From Pseudomonas silesiensis (GTDB taxonomy: Bacteria > Pseudomonadota > Gammaproteobacteria > Pseudomonadales > Pseudomonadaceae), in the NCBI RefSeq assembly GCF_001661075.1, contig NZ_CP014870.1, positions 2,872,501 through 2,936,500 on the forward strand: 64,000 bases of DNA. Reading direction: 5' to 3'. The position numbers and the translations under genes are program-made. Shown here piece after piece: positions 8,553-18,018 of this stretch (its first letter is position 1; each line of letters starts with the position of its first letter). The notes below the pieces were generated by a model that ran no database searches, was not told where the DNA came from, and saw only the letters and a program-made list of their open reading frames with translations.

Positions 8553-9695
8553 TTATCGCACGGCATCTACCAGCGTGGACTCATCAATTTGACCAATTGA
8601 AGTCACCCCGGTCAGGGTCATCGCCACGCGCATTTCCTTGGCAAAGATATCCAGCATGTTTTCGACGCCACGTTGACCGTCGACAGCCAATGCATAAGCC
8701 ATGGAACGCCCCAGCATGACGCCTTTTGCGCCCAGTGCCAGCATCCGTACGACATCGAGCCCCGAGCGGATCCCGGAGTCGACCAGCACCGACAGATCAT
8801 TGCCGATGGCCTGCATGATCGGCGGCAAGGCCTTGGTGGTGGAGAGCACGCCGTCCAGCTGTCTTCCGCCATGGTTCGACACGACGATACCATCGGCGCC
8901 AAAGCTGACCGCGTCCCTGGCATCCTGGGGATCGAGAATGCCTTTGATGATCATCGGGCCTTTCCAGTACTCGCGAATCCACTCCAGGTCGCTCCAGCTG
9001 ATCGAAGGGTCGAAGTTGTTGGCCAGCCAGCCCATGTAGTCTTCCAGCGTGACCGCTTTGCCAAGGTACTTCGACACATTCCCCAGGTCGTGGGGACGGC
9101 CCATGACGCCGACGTCGAAGGCCCAGGCGGGGCGGGTCATGGCCTGGAGAATTCGCCGCGAGGCGGCAAAAGGCCCTGACATGCCCGAGTGTGCATCCCT
9201 GTAGCGGGCGCCGGGCGTGGGCATGTCCACGGTAAACACCAGGTTCTGCACCCCGGCGGCCTTTGCCCGTTCCAGCGCGTTCCTCATGAACCCCCGGTCT
9301 TTCAACACATAAAGCTGAAACCAGAGGGGTTGTTGGCTTTGACCGGCGACTTCCTCGATCGAGCACACCGACACCGTGGACAGGCATAGCGGGATGCCTT
9401 TGTTTTGCGCGGCTTTCGCGGCCTGTACTTCCCCCCGACGGGCAAACATGCCCGTCAGGCCAACCGGCGCCAATATGATCGGCATTGCCAGCGGTTGGTC
9501 GAAGAGGGTGGTTTCCAGGCTCAGGGTTTCGACGTTTTTCAGAATGCGCTGACGCAGGCTGATGTCGGCCAGGTCGGCGCTGTTGGCCCGCAGCGTATGC
9601 TCTGCATAAGCGCCGCCATCGATGTAGTCGAATAAAAAACGCGGGAGTTTGCGGCGGGCTGCCTCGCGATAGTCGGATGCGGATGAAATGATCAT
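8553..9695 (-). CDS. lldD: FMN-dependent L-lactate dehydrogenase (LldD family)
   Basis: A 380-residue alpha-hydroxy-acid dehydrogenase very close to E. coli LldD (MIISAASDYR start, [22 protein letters not shown], catalytic His in [12 protein letters not shown]-terminal VAMTLTG). It oxidises L-lactate or a related 2-hydroxy acid to the 2-oxo acid, passing electrons to quinone at the inner membrane. GAGG lies before the ATG. It is not beside lldP or lldR as in the usual lactate operon; instead it follows an MHS transporter and a GMC oxidoreductase, so a different 2-hydroxy acid is possible. Confidence 0.88.
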   Translation of the reverse strand: MIISSASDYREAARRKLPRFLFDYIDGGAYAEHTLRANSADLADISLRQRILKNVETLSLETTLFDQPLAMPIILAPVGLTGMFARRGEVQAAKAAQNKGIPLCLSTVSVCSIEEVAGQSQQPLWFQLYVLKDRGFMRNALERAKAAGVQNLVFTVDMPTPGARYRDAHSGMSGPFAASRRILQAMTRPAWAFDVGVMGRPHDLGNVSKYLGKAVTLEDYMGWLANNFDPSISWSDLEWIREYWKGPMIIKGILDPQDARDAVSFGADGIVVSNHGGRQLDGVLSTTKALPPIMQAIGNDLSVLVDSGIRSGLDVVRMLALGAKGVMLGRSMAYALAVDGQRGVENMLDIFAKEMRVAMTLTGVTSIGQIDESTLVDAVR

Positions 9696-9752
9696 GGTGC
9701 CTCGGTCTGGGGAGTGGCGGGGCGATGGTTGCGTCGAGCGATCAGATTAACG

Positions 9753-9785
9753 AAAACGCCCCGGGATGCGGGGCGTTTTTTTTTT
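9753..9785. terminator. Hairpin with flanking A/T tracts
   Basis: A 7-base GC stem (CGCCCCG/CGGGGCG, loop 5) is extended by AAAA/TTTT pairing. The plus strand ends in ten T; the minus strand, on which the genes run, has only four. It may attenuate rather than stop transcription from the transporter gene into lldD. Confidence 0.65.
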
Positions 9786-9795
9786 GCACTGGCTG

Positions 9796-11418
9796 TCAGT
9801 TGGTGTCCAGATCCACGTTCTTGGTCTCGCGCAGGCAGATCATCCCCACCACCAGGCTCACCCCGGTAATCAGCACCGGGTACCACAGCCCGTAAAAGAT
9901 GTCTCCGGTGTACACCACCAGGGCAAACGACACGGTCGGCAGGAAACCGCCGAACCAGCCGTTACCGATGTGGTAGGGCAGGGACATCGAGGTGTAGCGG
10001 ATGCGGGTCGGGAACAGTTCGACCATCAGCGCCGCCAGCGGGCCGTAGCACATGGCGGAGATGATGATCAGCACCACCATCAGCGCCACGATCATGGACT
10101 TGTTGACCTGTTGCGTATCGGCTTGTGACGGATACCCCGCCAATGTCACTGCGCCACGCAGGGCCGCTTCGTCGTAACCGTCGATTTTCACGTCGCCGAC
10201 GCTGACCTGCACGTCGCTGCCCGCCGGGGCCGCTGCGCTGGTGTAGGGCAGGCCCTGTTTGACCAGGAAGGTCTTGACCTTGTCGCACGGGCTGTCGAAT
10301 TTCGCCTTGCCCACCGGGTCGAACTGGAAGGTGCAGGTGGCCGGGTCGGCCAGTACGGTGATCGGTGCTTGACGGCTGGCCAGGTCGATCGCCGGGTTGG
10401 CGTAGTGGGCGATGGACTTGAAGATCGGGAAGTACAGCGCGGTGGCCAGCAGCAGGCCGATCATCAGCACCGGTTTGCGCCCGACCTTGTCCGACAGCCA
10501 ACCGAAAAAGATGAAGAACGGCGCGCCGATGATCACGCTGACGATCAGCAGGCTGTTGGCCAGGGCCGGGTCCATTTTAAGGAATTGGGTCAGGAAGAAC
10601 AGCACGTAGAACTGCGCGGCGTAGAAGGTCACTGCTTGCCCGGCGTTGATGCTGAACAGGGCGATCAAGACGACTTTGAGGTTTTCCCATTTACCGAAGG
10701 AATCGCGCAGCGGCGACTTGCAGAGTTTGCCTTCCTCTTTCATTTTCACGAAGGCCGGCGACTCGTGCAGGCTCATGCGAATCCAGGTCGAGATGCCCAG
10801 CAGGATGATCGAAAACAGAAACGGAATCCGCCAGCCCCAGACTTCGAACTGGTCACCGGTGAAGTAGCGGCAGGCCAGGACCACCAGCAGTGATAGCAGC
10901 AAGCCGAGGGTCGCAGTGGACTGAATCCAGCTGGTGTGGAAACCGCGTTTGCCCATCGGCGCGTGTTCCGCGACGTAAGTGGCAGCGCCGCCGTATTCGC
11001 CGCCCAGGGCCAGGCCCTGAAGCATGCGCAGCACCACCAGAATGATCGGCGCGGCGATGCCGATGCTGGCGTAGGTCGGCAGCAGCCCGACGCAGAAGGT
11101 CGCCACGCCCATGAGAATGATGGTGGCGAGGAAGGTGTATTTACGCCCGATCATGTCTCCGAGCCGGCCGAACACCAGTGCACCGAAGGGCCGCACGATG
11201 AAGCCGGCGGCGAACGCCATGAGCGCAAAGATGAAGGCGGTGGTGTCGTTGACCCCGGCGAAAAACTGTTTGCTGATGACCGCCGCGAGGGCGCCGTAGA
11301 GGAAAAAGTCGTACCACTCGAACACCGTCCCGAGCGATGAAGCGAAGATGACTTTCTGGGTCTCGCGGCTGGTCCCCGCACTGCGTACGGCTTCCAGTGG
11401 CTGAACATGTTCTGACAT
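9796..11418 (-). CDS. MFS transporter, metabolite:H+ symporter (MHS) family
   Basis: A 540-residue inner-membrane transporter with 12 predicted helices. MHS/ProP-KgtP signatures are seen: FEWYDFFLYG in helix 1, GRLGDMIGRKYTF in the first cytoplasmic loop, LQGLALGGEYGGA in helix 4, and GWLSDKVGRKPVL in the second half. It is longer than the usual 430-450 residues because of an insert of about 110 residues in the second half (region VLADPATCTFQFDPVG to the next helix), probably periplasmic. The ATG at 11418 has GAGGG upstream. Substrate is unknown; a hydroxy or keto acid fits the neighbours. Confidence 0.82.
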   Translation of the reverse strand: MSEHVQPLEAVRSAGTSRETQKVIFASSLGTVFEWYDFFLYGALAAVISKQFFAGVNDTTAFIFALMAFAAGFIVRPFGALVFGRLGDMIGRKYTFLATIILMGVATFCVGLLPTYASIGIAAPIILVVLRMLQGLALGGEYGGAATYVAEHAPMGKRGFHTSWIQSTATLGLLLSLLVVLACRYFTGDQFEVWGWRIPFLFSIILLGISTWIRMSLHESPAFVKMKEEGKLCKSPLRDSFGKWENLKVVLIALFSINAGQAVTFYAAQFYVLFFLTQFLKMDPALANSLLIVSVIIGAPFFIFFGWLSDKVGRKPVLMIGLLLATALYFPIFKSIAHYANPAIDLASRQAPITVLADPATCTFQFDPVGKAKFDSPCDKVKTFLVKQGLPYTSAAAPAGSDVQVSVGDVKIDGYDEAALRGAVTLAGYPSQADTQQVNKSMIVALMVVLIIISAMCYGPLAALMVELFPTRIRYTSMSLPYHIGNGWFGGFLPTVSFALVVYTGDIFYGLWYPVLITGVSLVVGMICLRETKNVDLDTN

Positions 11419-11518
11419 TTCGTATCCCTCACAGTGATTGTTTTTGTTGTTCCACTGTCGGCACCGGCTTGGTGCCGCTACTGTCGATGTATCGGGTGTA
11501 TCGGGTGTACTCGTTTCT

Positions 11519-11709
11519 GTAGGAGCAAGCTTGCTCGCGATGGTCGTCAACGATAACGCGTGAAGCCTGACACCCCGTGGTGTTCTCAGGTTCTTCGCGA
11601 GCAAGCTCGCTCCTACAGGGATGGCGTCAACGATAACGCGTGAAGCCTGACACCCCGTGGTGTTCTCAGGTTCTTCGCGAGCAATCGAGCGTCGACCGGC
11701 TGCTCCTGC
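11519..11709. repeat. REPIN with a partial 80-bp tandem duplication
   Basis: Two inverted REP sequences (GTAGGAGCAAGCTTGCTCGCG at 11520-11540 and its counterpart at 11595-11618) flank a spacer containing ACGATAACGCG. The spacer plus right REP is repeated once with an 80-base period (11546-11625 and 11626-11684), the second copy breaking off in its REP. It lies between the GMC oxidoreductase and transporter genes. Confidence 0.85.
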
Positions 11710-11725
11710 AGTGTCCGTGCAGGGT

Positions 11726-13372
11726 TCACGGGTGTGTGACCAGTTCCTTTGGCGGTGCGATGCTCCTTGTGTCGGGGTTGAGGATGAGTTGCGCGGCTTT
11801 TTCGGCAATCATCAGCGTAGGCGAGCAAGTGTTGCCCGAAGTGATGCGCGGCATGATCGAGGCGTCGGCGATGCGCAGGCCGGGAATGCCGTGAACGCGC
11901 AGCTCGGCGTCGACCACCGCGTCCGTGTCGTTGCCCATGCGGCAGGTGCCGACCGGATGGAAAATCGTGGTGCCAATGCGCGCGGCGGCTTCGTGCAATT
12001 CTTCTTCACTCTGCAAGCTGTCGCCGGGCAGGTACTCGACCGGTTTGAAGGCTTGCAAGGCGGGAGCCGACACGATGCGCCGGGTCAGGCGAATCGCATC
12101 GGCCGCGACCCGCAAATCTTCTGGATGACTTAAATAATTGGGCTGGATCAGCGGCGCTTCCTGCGGGTCGGCGGAGCGAATCTCAATGCGACCCCGACTT
12201 TGCGGCCGCAGATCGCAGACCGATGCGGTGAACGCGGGGAAAGCGTGCAGGGGTTCGCCGAAGCGTTCCAGGGACAGCGGCTGCACATGGTATTCAAGAT
12301 TGGCCGAGGTCTGTTCCGGTCCCGACCGGGCAAAGGCGCCGAGCTGGCTTGGCGCCATGGACAGCGGGCCGCTGCGGTCATACAGATAGCGCAGGCCCAT
12401 GCCCATCTTGCCCCACAGGCTGCCGGCAATCTGGTTCAGGGTGCGGGCGTTCTGCAGTTTGTAGATCATCCGCAGTTGCAGGTGATCCTGCAGGTTGCCG
12501 CCGACCCCGGGCAGCTCATGGGCGATGCCGATGCCCAGGCGTTGCAGCAGCGGGCGCGGGCCGATCCCGGAGCGCTGGAGGATGCCTGGCGAACCGACGG
12601 CGCCGGCGCACAGGACGATTTCCTTGCGCGCCTTGAAGATTTTCGCCTGGCCTTGCCAGCGCGCACTGACTGCAGAGGCGCGACCCTTGTCCAGCTGCAC
12701 ACGGTCGACTTCGACACCTGTCAGTACGGTGAGATTTGGCCGCTGGCGAATCGGTTTGAGAAAGGCCTTGGCCGCATTCCAGCGGATCCCGGCCTTCTGA
12801 TTGACCTGGAAGTAGCCACAGCCTTCGTTGTCGCCCTGGTTGAAGTCTTCGATGCTGGCGATGCCGCTTTGCTCGGCTGCGCGTTGGAAGGCATCCAGAA
12901 TCGGCCACGACAGCCGTTGACGCTCGATCCGCCATTCCCCGGCTGCACCGTGATATTGCGAGTCGCCGGCAAAGTGGTTTTCGCTTTTCTTGAACAGCGG
13001 CAACACCTCGTTCCAGCTCCAGCCCGGATTGCCGTCGGCGGCCCAGCCATCGTAGTCGCCGGCCTGGCCGCGCATGTAGATCATGCCGTTGATCGAGGAG
13101 CAGCCACCCAGCACCTTGCCCCGCGGGTAGCTCAGGGCGCGGCCTTGCAGCCCGGGTTGCGCTTCGGTCTTGAAGCACCAGTCGGTGCGTGGGTTGCCGA
13201 TGCAGAACAGGTAACCCACGGGAATGTGAATCCACGCATAGTTGTCGCGACCGCCGGCTTCGAGCAGCAGCACCCGGTGTTGCGGGTTGGCCGACAACCG
13301 ATTGGCCAGCAAACAACCGGCCGGCCCGGCACCGACCACGATGTAGTCGAATTCATCAAGGGAAGTCTGCAT
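11726..13372 (-). CDS. GMC-family FAD oxidoreductase (choline/alcohol dehydrogenase-like)
   Basis: A 548-residue flavoprotein. The Rossmann FAD-binding motif is DYIVVGAGPAGCLLANRL at the N terminus; GMC signature 1 is RGKVLGGCSSINGMIYMRG, and signature 2 includes GAVGSPGILQRSGIGP. The catalytic pair is the His in TTIFHPVGTCRMG and the Asn in TSGNTCSPTLMIAE. It oxidises an alcohol, possibly a polyol or aromatic alcohol. The ATG at 13372 has CGAGG upstream and aligns with the family start; a longer start at 13408 lacks spacing. It heads a three-gene set with the MHS transporter and LldD-type enzyme. Confidence 0.87.
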   Translation of the reverse strand: MQTSLDEFDYIVVGAGPAGCLLANRLSANPQHRVLLLEAGGRDNYAWIHIPVGYLFCIGNPRTDWCFKTEAQPGLQGRALSYPRGKVLGGCSSINGMIYMRGQAGDYDGWAADGNPGWSWNEVLPLFKKSENHFAGDSQYHGAAGEWRIERQRLSWPILDAFQRAAEQSGIASIEDFNQGDNEGCGYFQVNQKAGIRWNAAKAFLKPIRQRPNLTVLTGVEVDRVQLDKGRASAVSARWQGQAKIFKARKEIVLCAGAVGSPGILQRSGIGPRPLLQRLGIGIAHELPGVGGNLQDHLQLRMIYKLQNARTLNQIAGSLWGKMGMGLRYLYDRSGPLSMAPSQLGAFARSGPEQTSANLEYHVQPLSLERFGEPLHAFPAFTASVCDLRPQSRGRIEIRSADPQEAPLIQPNYLSHPEDLRVAADAIRLTRRIVSAPALQAFKPVEYLPGDSLQSEEELHEAAARIGTTIFHPVGTCRMGNDTDAVVDAELRVHGIPGLRIADASIMPRITSGNTCSPTLMIAEKAAQLILNPDTRSIAPPKELVTHP

Positions 13373-13505
13373 CCTTGACCTCGTAGTGTTGTTCTTGTCG
13401 TCAGTCATCCTAGTTGTTAGCTTTCGTCAAAAGAATGTTAGTTTTTGCGCAGCCGCTGTGCGTTTTTAGACAGCGCCTTTAACAGCGAAGCTTCAAGGAT
13501 GATTC

Positions 13506-14402
13506 ATGTTCGACTGGAATGACCTGCGGTTTTTTCTCGAATTGCAACGCAGCGGGCGTTTGCTCACTGCGGCCCGCCGTTTGAACACCACCCACGCCAC
13601 CGTGGCCAGGCACATCGAGGCCATTGAAAAGAGCCTCGGCACCGCGCTGTTTGTCCAGCACGCCCAGGGTTATGAACTGACCCCGGCCGGCGAAGCGCTG
13701 CTCAAGCATGCCGAAGCCATGGAAAACGTCGCCTTGCTGGCCCAGGAAGAAATCACCCAATCCACGGCGCCCCTGGGCAAGATTCGCGTCGGGGTCACCG
13801 AAGGCCTGGGCATCATGTTCCTCGCCAGCCGCATGAACGGCCTGTTCGAGCGGTATCCGGGGCTGGAAGTGGAGCTGGTGGCGGTGCCGCGCTTCGTCAG
13901 CATCCTCAACCGCGAAGCCGAGATCAGCATCCACCTGGAACGCCCGGCCGCCGACATGCTGGTCACCCGCAAACTCACTGATTATCGCCTGGCGCTCTAT
14001 GCCAGCCAGGACTATCTGGACCGCTCGCCAGCGCTGCATAGCCGCGAAGATCTGGGGCGCCATGCCTGGATTGGCTATGTCGATGACCTGCTGTTCAGCC
14101 AGGAATTGATGTTTCTCAACAGTTTCTGCCGCAACCCGCGGGTGGTCTTCCACAGCACCAGCGTCATCGCCCAGCAACAGGCCGCGCGCTCGGGGTTGGG
14201 GATCGCCGTGTTGCCGTGCTACATGGCCAGCGCCGATTCCGGTCTGGTGCCGTTGTTGCCGCAGGAAAGCATCCAGCGTAGCTACTGGATCAGCACGCGG
14301 CGGGAGTTGCACAAGTCGGTGCGGCTGCGGGTGTTGTGGGATTACGTGGTGCAGCTGTGTGAAAGCGAACAGGATCTGTTGCTGGGCCCCGATCCCCTGT
14401 AG
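13506..14402 (+). CDS. LysR-family transcriptional regulator
   Basis: A 298-residue LysR-type regulator with an intact N-terminal winged helix (FFLELQRSGRLLTAARRLNT), linker helix and substrate-binding domain. It belongs to the large subgroup whose members start MFDWNDLRFFLE. It is transcribed divergently from the GMC oxidoreductase gene across a 133-base gap, so it probably controls that operon and itself. AGGA precedes the ATG. Confidence 0.85.
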   Translation: MFDWNDLRFFLELQRSGRLLTAARRLNTTHATVARHIEAIEKSLGTALFVQHAQGYELTPAGEALLKHAEAMENVALLAQEEITQSTAPLGKIRVGVTEGLGIMFLASRMNGLFERYPGLEVELVAVPRFVSILNREAEISIHLERPAADMLVTRKLTDYRLALYASQDYLDRSPALHSREDLGRHAWIGYVDDLLFSQELMFLNSFCRNPRVVFHSTSVIAQQQAARSGLGIAVLPCYMASADSGLVPLLPQESIQRSYWISTRRELHKSVRLRVLWDYVVQLCESEQDLLLGPDPL

Positions 14403-14477
14403 GCGCTGGCTTGTCGGACCGCCGCACCGCAGCGAAGACGTCATATCAGCCAATACATATGTCGACTGACACGCCGC

Positions 14478-14505
14478 TTTCGCTGGCAAGCCAGCTCCCA
14501 CAGGG
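14478..14505. repeat. Single REP element (proline-type GC variant)
   Basis: TTTCGCTGGCAAGCCAGCTCCCACAGG is a REP-like hairpin lying between the convergent ends of the LysR gene and the histidine kinase gene. It may serve as a terminator for either. Confidence 0.7.
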
Positions 14506-14529
14506 GCGAGTTTCAATGGGGGACTTCAG

Positions 14530-15897
14530 CTATTTGTCCGGAATCGACAGGGTCGCCCGCAAGCCGCCTTCAGGCCGGTTGACCAGGGTGATCCGTCCTC
14601 CCAGCCGAGTGGCGATGGTGTTGACGATCGTCAGCCCCAGTCCAGCCCCTTGCGCGTTCCCGCGACTGTAGAAGCGTTCGAACAAGCGCTCGCGATCCGC
14701 TTCGTCGATGCCCGGTCCCTGGTCCTCGACGCTCAAGTGATAGAACCCGTCGGCCTGGCTCAATTGCACCCTGATCACGCCATGCGCGGGTGAAAAGTTC
14801 GCGGCATTGCTGATCAGATTGTTCAGGGCAATGTCGATGGCAGCGGCGTCGGCGACCACTTTGATCGGGCGCTCATTGGCGTCGAAGGCCAACTCCAGGT
14901 TTTTACTCAGCAGCCAGGGGGTGAGCTGAACCAGGCTGGCGCGTACGGTTTCGGTCAGGTCGATGGGGTGCAACACCGGTGTCACGGTGTTCGGTTCCAG
15001 GCGGGCCATGGTCAGCAGTTGGTTGACCAGGCGGCTGGTCCGGTCGACCCCTGCGATCAGAAATTCCAGGGATTCGCGGCGTTCCTGTTCGGTGCCGGCT
15101 TCCAGCAGGTTTTGTGCGTGTACCCGTAGTACGGCCAGGGGCGTGCGCATTTCATGGGCGGCGTCGGCGATGAAGCGCCGCTCGCGGCCGAGCACTTCCT
15201 GGATCTGCGCGAGCATGCGATTGAGCGCCGCCTGCATCGGTTCCAGTTCGCTGGGCAGCGGGGTCAGTTGCAGCGGCTCCAGCGACCCGCTGTGCCGCGC
15301 CCGCAGTGTCGCGGCCATATCCGCCAGAGGCTTGAGGCCCCAGCCGATCGCCATCCAGACCATGGCCGCGAGAATCAGGCTGCCCAGCACATTGGGCCAC
15401 AGGGTATGACTTACGATCCGCTCCACCAGGTCCGAACGCACGTCGTCTCGCTCGCCGACCCAGATCCGCAAATCATTGTGTTTGTCCTCGAGCATGAACG
15501 CGCGCCAATGGCGATCATGCAGATCCACCACGTCGCTGAAGCCGGGTTTCGTCGGGGGCGCGGAGAAGGAGGGCGCGCTGGCCGTATGCACCAGCACCTC
15601 GCCCTTGGGATTCCACACCTGAAAGGCAAGCTTGCTCTCATAGGGATGGCCATCGACCCCGGGAACCGCTTCGCTCAAGGCCTTGTTGAACGCCTGATAC
15701 AACTCGGCGTGTTCCTTGCTCGCCATGGGCATGCGCATCACACCCTGCAGCAACCGGGCATTCTGGGCCAATTGGGCATCGTAGACTTCGGCGATTTCGT
15801 GGTTGCTGTCATGCAGATTGAACACGCTGATCACCCCCAGGCCAGCGAGCATCAGGCCGATGATCAGGGTCAGGGTGCGACGCCGGATCGAGGTCAT
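14530..15897 (-). CDS. Sensor histidine kinase (QseC/PmrB-like)
   Basis: A 455-residue membrane kinase. Helix 1 is residues 9-27, a periplasmic domain spans about 28-165, and helix 2 is about 168-187. A HAMP-like linker follows, then the HisKA dimerisation domain with phospho-acceptor H248 in DAAHEMRTPL and an ATPase domain with N, G1 (DQGPGIDEADRERLFERF) and G2 (GAGLGL) boxes. The start overlaps the response regulator stop (ATGA). The periplasmic input domain resembles those of QseC/PmrB relatives; the ligand is unknown. It is the last gene of the seven-gene operon. Confidence 0.88.
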   Translation of the reverse strand: MTSIRRRTLTLIIGLMLAGLGVISVFNLHDSNHEIAEVYDAQLAQNARLLQGVMRMPMASKEHAELYQAFNKALSEAVPGVDGHPYESKLAFQVWNPKGEVLVHTASAPSFSAPPTKPGFSDVVDLHDRHWRAFMLEDKHNDLRIWVGERDDVRSDLVERIVSHTLWPNVLGSLILAAMVWMAIGWGLKPLADMAATLRARHSGSLEPLQLTPLPSELEPMQAALNRMLAQIQEVLGRERRFIADAAHEMRTPLAVLRVHAQNLLEAGTEQERRESLEFLIAGVDRTSRLVNQLLTMARLEPNTVTPVLHPIDLTETVRASLVQLTPWLLSKNLELAFDANERPIKVVADAAAIDIALNNLISNAANFSPAHGVIRVQLSQADGFYHLSVEDQGPGIDEADRERLFERFYSRGNAQGAGLGLTIVNTIATRLGGRITLVNRPEGGLRATLSIPDK

Positions 15898-16556
15898 CGA
15901 CGCTCCTCGACCAGGTAACCGACACCCCGGACGGTACGGATCAGGTCGCTGGAAAATTTCTTGCGCAGATGGTGGATGTGCACCTCCAGGGTGTTGCTTT
16001 CCGCTTCCTCGTTCCAGCCGTAGAGCAATTGCATCAGGTGGTCGCGGGTCATGACCCGGCCCGGAGGCGAGAGCAGTTCATGCAGCAGTTGATACTCCTT
16101 GGGCGTCAGGGCCACCGGCTCACCCTGATAGCTGACCTGCTGGGTACCGGGGTTCAGGCTGATGCCGGCATGTTCGATCAGCGCGTGGGCGCGGCCGGCG
16201 CTGCGCCGTAACAAGGCCCGCAGACGGGCCTTGAGTTCCGCCAGGTCGAAAGGTTTTATCAGGTAATCGTCAGCCCCGGCATCCAGTCCGGCGATGCGGT
16301 CTTCGGTGGCATCCCGGGCGGTGAGGATCAGTACCGGCAGGTTGGAACCACTGTCGCGCAAGCGACGCAGCACTTCGAGCCCGTCCATGCGCGGCAGACC
16401 GAGGTCCAGCACCGCCAGGTCAAAGGTTTCACTGAGCAGTGAATGCAAGGCGCTGCTCCCGTCCTGCAACCAGTCGACCGTGTAGCCTTCGCGGCCCAGG
16501 GCTTGATGGATGCCTTCGCCCAGGGCTATATCGTCCTCGATCAGTAATAAGCGCAC
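15894..16556 (-). CDS. OmpR-family response regulator (QseB/PmrA-like)
   Basis: A 220-residue regulator: receiver domain residues 1-112 with acidic pocket D8/D9, phosphorylation site D51 and K101, then a winged-helix DNA-binding domain ending VRTVRGVGYLVE. The start is GTG with AGGAG 8 bases upstream. It is 11 bases downstream of the TPR gene and overlaps the kinase gene by 4 bases. PmrA/QseB relatives bind direct repeats of CTTAAG-like hexamers with 5-base spacing, and two such sites lie upstream of the operon's first gene, suggesting autoregulation. Confidence 0.88.
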   Translation of the reverse strand: MRLLLIEDDIALGEGIHQALGREGYTVDWLQDGSSALHSLLSETFDLAVLDLGLPRMDGLEVLRRLRDSGSNLPVLILTARDATEDRIAGLDAGADDYLIKPFDLAELKARLRALLRRSAGRAHALIEHAGISLNPGTQQVSYQGEPVALTPKEYQLLHELLSPPGRVMTRDHLMQLLYGWNEEAESNTLEVHIHHLRKKFSSDLIRTVRGVGYLVEERR

Positions 16557-16567
16557 ACGGACTCCTG

Positions 16568-17212
16568 TCAGTTGAGTTTCTTGTTCACATCCACCAGCAA
16601 GGCCTGGATCTCTTTACGGCGCCCGGCGTCGGCGGTTTCGCGGCCTGGCCGTGGATCTGCCTGCAGGGCTTTTTGCAGGGCGCCCCTGGCTTCGCTGTAG
16701 CGTTTCTGACGGTAGAGGTGATCGCCCCAGAAGTACAGACTATCGATGCCGTTCGGGTTGAGTTGCAAGGCTTGTTTGAGCAATTGCTCGGCCTTGTCGG
16801 CGTCGCCGAAACCGATGGGCCAGCCCGGTACGCGGTCGTACAGTGCGCCGAGGCTGGTGTAGGCCGAACCTTGCAGGGCTTTAGGGTCCAGGTTCAGGGC
16901 AGTTTCCAGATCGACCTTGGCGTCCTTGACCTTGCTCAGCGCCCCGAGCCCGCCCTGGGCTCCGGCCCAACTGCTGGTGACGATGCCGGACCAGATCCAC
17001 GCCTCGGCCACCGACTGGCGCTCCCGGGTAAAGGCCGACGCCTGGGTGGCGAGTTTTTCGAAGGCGGCGGTGCGTTGCTCGGCGGGCAGTTCGTATTGGA
17101 TATGCGCCCAGCTTTGCTGGATGCCGGCGAGACGTTGCTGGTCGGCAGCGTCCAGGGCCCAGACGCTTTGGCTCAGGGTCCCCAGCAGCAGGCAAAAGGT
17201 CAGTTTTTTCAT
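16568..17212 (-). CDS. Periplasmic TPR-repeat protein
   Basis: A 214-residue protein with a Sec signal peptide (MKKLTFCLLLGTLSQSVWA). Degenerate TPR helices follow: residues about 90-125 (LETALNLDPKALQGSAYTS) and 130-190 (ADKAEQLLKQALQLNPNG, RYSEARGALQKALQADP). It probably scaffolds an envelope complex. Its start overlaps the SDR stop by 4 bases and it is 11 bases from the response regulator, so it may connect the biosynthetic products with the sensor kinase. That link is inference. Confidence 0.75.
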   Translation of the reverse strand: MKKLTFCLLLGTLSQSVWALDAADQQRLAGIQQSWAHIQYELPAEQRTAAFEKLATQASAFTRERQSVAEAWIWSGIVTSSWAGAQGGLGALSKVKDAKVDLETALNLDPKALQGSAYTSLGALYDRVPGWPIGFGDADKAEQLLKQALQLNPNGIDSLYFWGDHLYRQKRYSEARGALQKALQADPRPGRETADAGRRKEIQALLVDVNKKLN

Positions 17213-18018
17213 GGTTTCATATGCTCGTTTTCAGGTTTTTGACTGAGGCGGCGGATCAGTGGCAATTGCTTGCGCAAGCCCCGGTCCACCAGGTTCGGCA
17301 ATAAGCTGTTGAGGCGCACGAAGAAGCGTTCCGGCCAGCCAAGGTACAAGTCGCGGCGATCACCGGCGATGGCGTGCATCACCGCCGAGGCGACGTGTTG
17401 CGGATCATCGACGTTGGATTTGAGTGCGTCATTCAATGCCTGCGCCGCCGGGCTGTTCATGCTCGTGCGAGTCGCACGGGGTGCGACATAAAGAACACCG
17501 ACGCGGGTGTCCGCCAGTTCCCGGCGCAAGGCTTCGGAAAAACCGCGCAACGCGAATTTGCTGGCGCAGTAGCTGGCATATCCGGGGTAGCCGATCGAGC
17601 CGTAGGTCGAGCCGACGTTCACCACCATCGCGCTCTCGGCTTGCTTGAGCAGGGGCAGCAAGGTTTTGGTCAGGCAAATCGGCGCGCTGATGTTCACCGC
17701 CAGCATGGCGTCAACGTCAGTGTCTGCCAGTTGTTCGAGCATGGCGAAGTGATTGACTCCGGCGGCATTGATCAGCAGGTTGATGCCGCCAACGATTTCG
17801 GCCGCCGCCAGCACTTTGTGCCGGTCCGCAGCCAGGGTCAGGTCGGCGCCAAGCCAGCACAAGTGTTGCGGATAGCGCTCGAGCAACGGCTCCAGCGGTT
17901 CCCGATGCCGGGCTACCGCCAGCACCCGGGCGCCACTGGCACACAGCGCGGTGGCGATGGCCAGGCCGATGCCGCCGCTGGCACCGGTCAGTACCACCCG
18001 CGCTTCAGACAGGCGCAT
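17209..18018 (-). CDS. SDR-family oxidoreductase
   Basis: A 269-residue short-chain dehydrogenase. The NAD(P)-binding motif TGASGGIG is near residue 10, NAAG (in LLINAAGVNHF) follows, and the catalytic Ser and YxxxK are seen in NVGSTYGSIGYPGYASYCASK. The C-terminal 60 residues are basic and hydrophobic and resemble those of acyl-chain SDRs. The ATG at 18018 overlaps the end of the diiron-protein gene by 14 bases, and its stop overlaps the TPR gene, indicating translational coupling. Likely substrate is a product of the ligase and diiron protein; identity unknown. Confidence 0.83.
   Translation of the reverse strand: MRLSEARVVLTGASGGIGLAIATALCASGARVLAVARHREPLEPLLERYPQHLCWLGADLTLAADRHKVLAAAEIVGGINLLINAAGVNHFAMLEQLADTDVDAMLAVNISAPICLTKTLLPLLKQAESAMVVNVGSTYGSIGYPGYASYCASKFALRGFSEALRRELADTRVGVLYVAPRATRTSMNSPAAQALNDALKSNVDDPQHVASAVMHAIAGDRRDLYLGWPERFFVRLNSLLPNLVDRGLRKQLPLIRRLSQKPENEHMKP

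Noticed and set aside
11489..11508. Short tandem ATCGGGTGT repeat
   Set aside because: Only two copies of about 9 bases, too little to interpret.
12200..13378. 392-codon frame opposite the GMC oxidoreductase
   Set aside because: Antisense shadow without independent signals.
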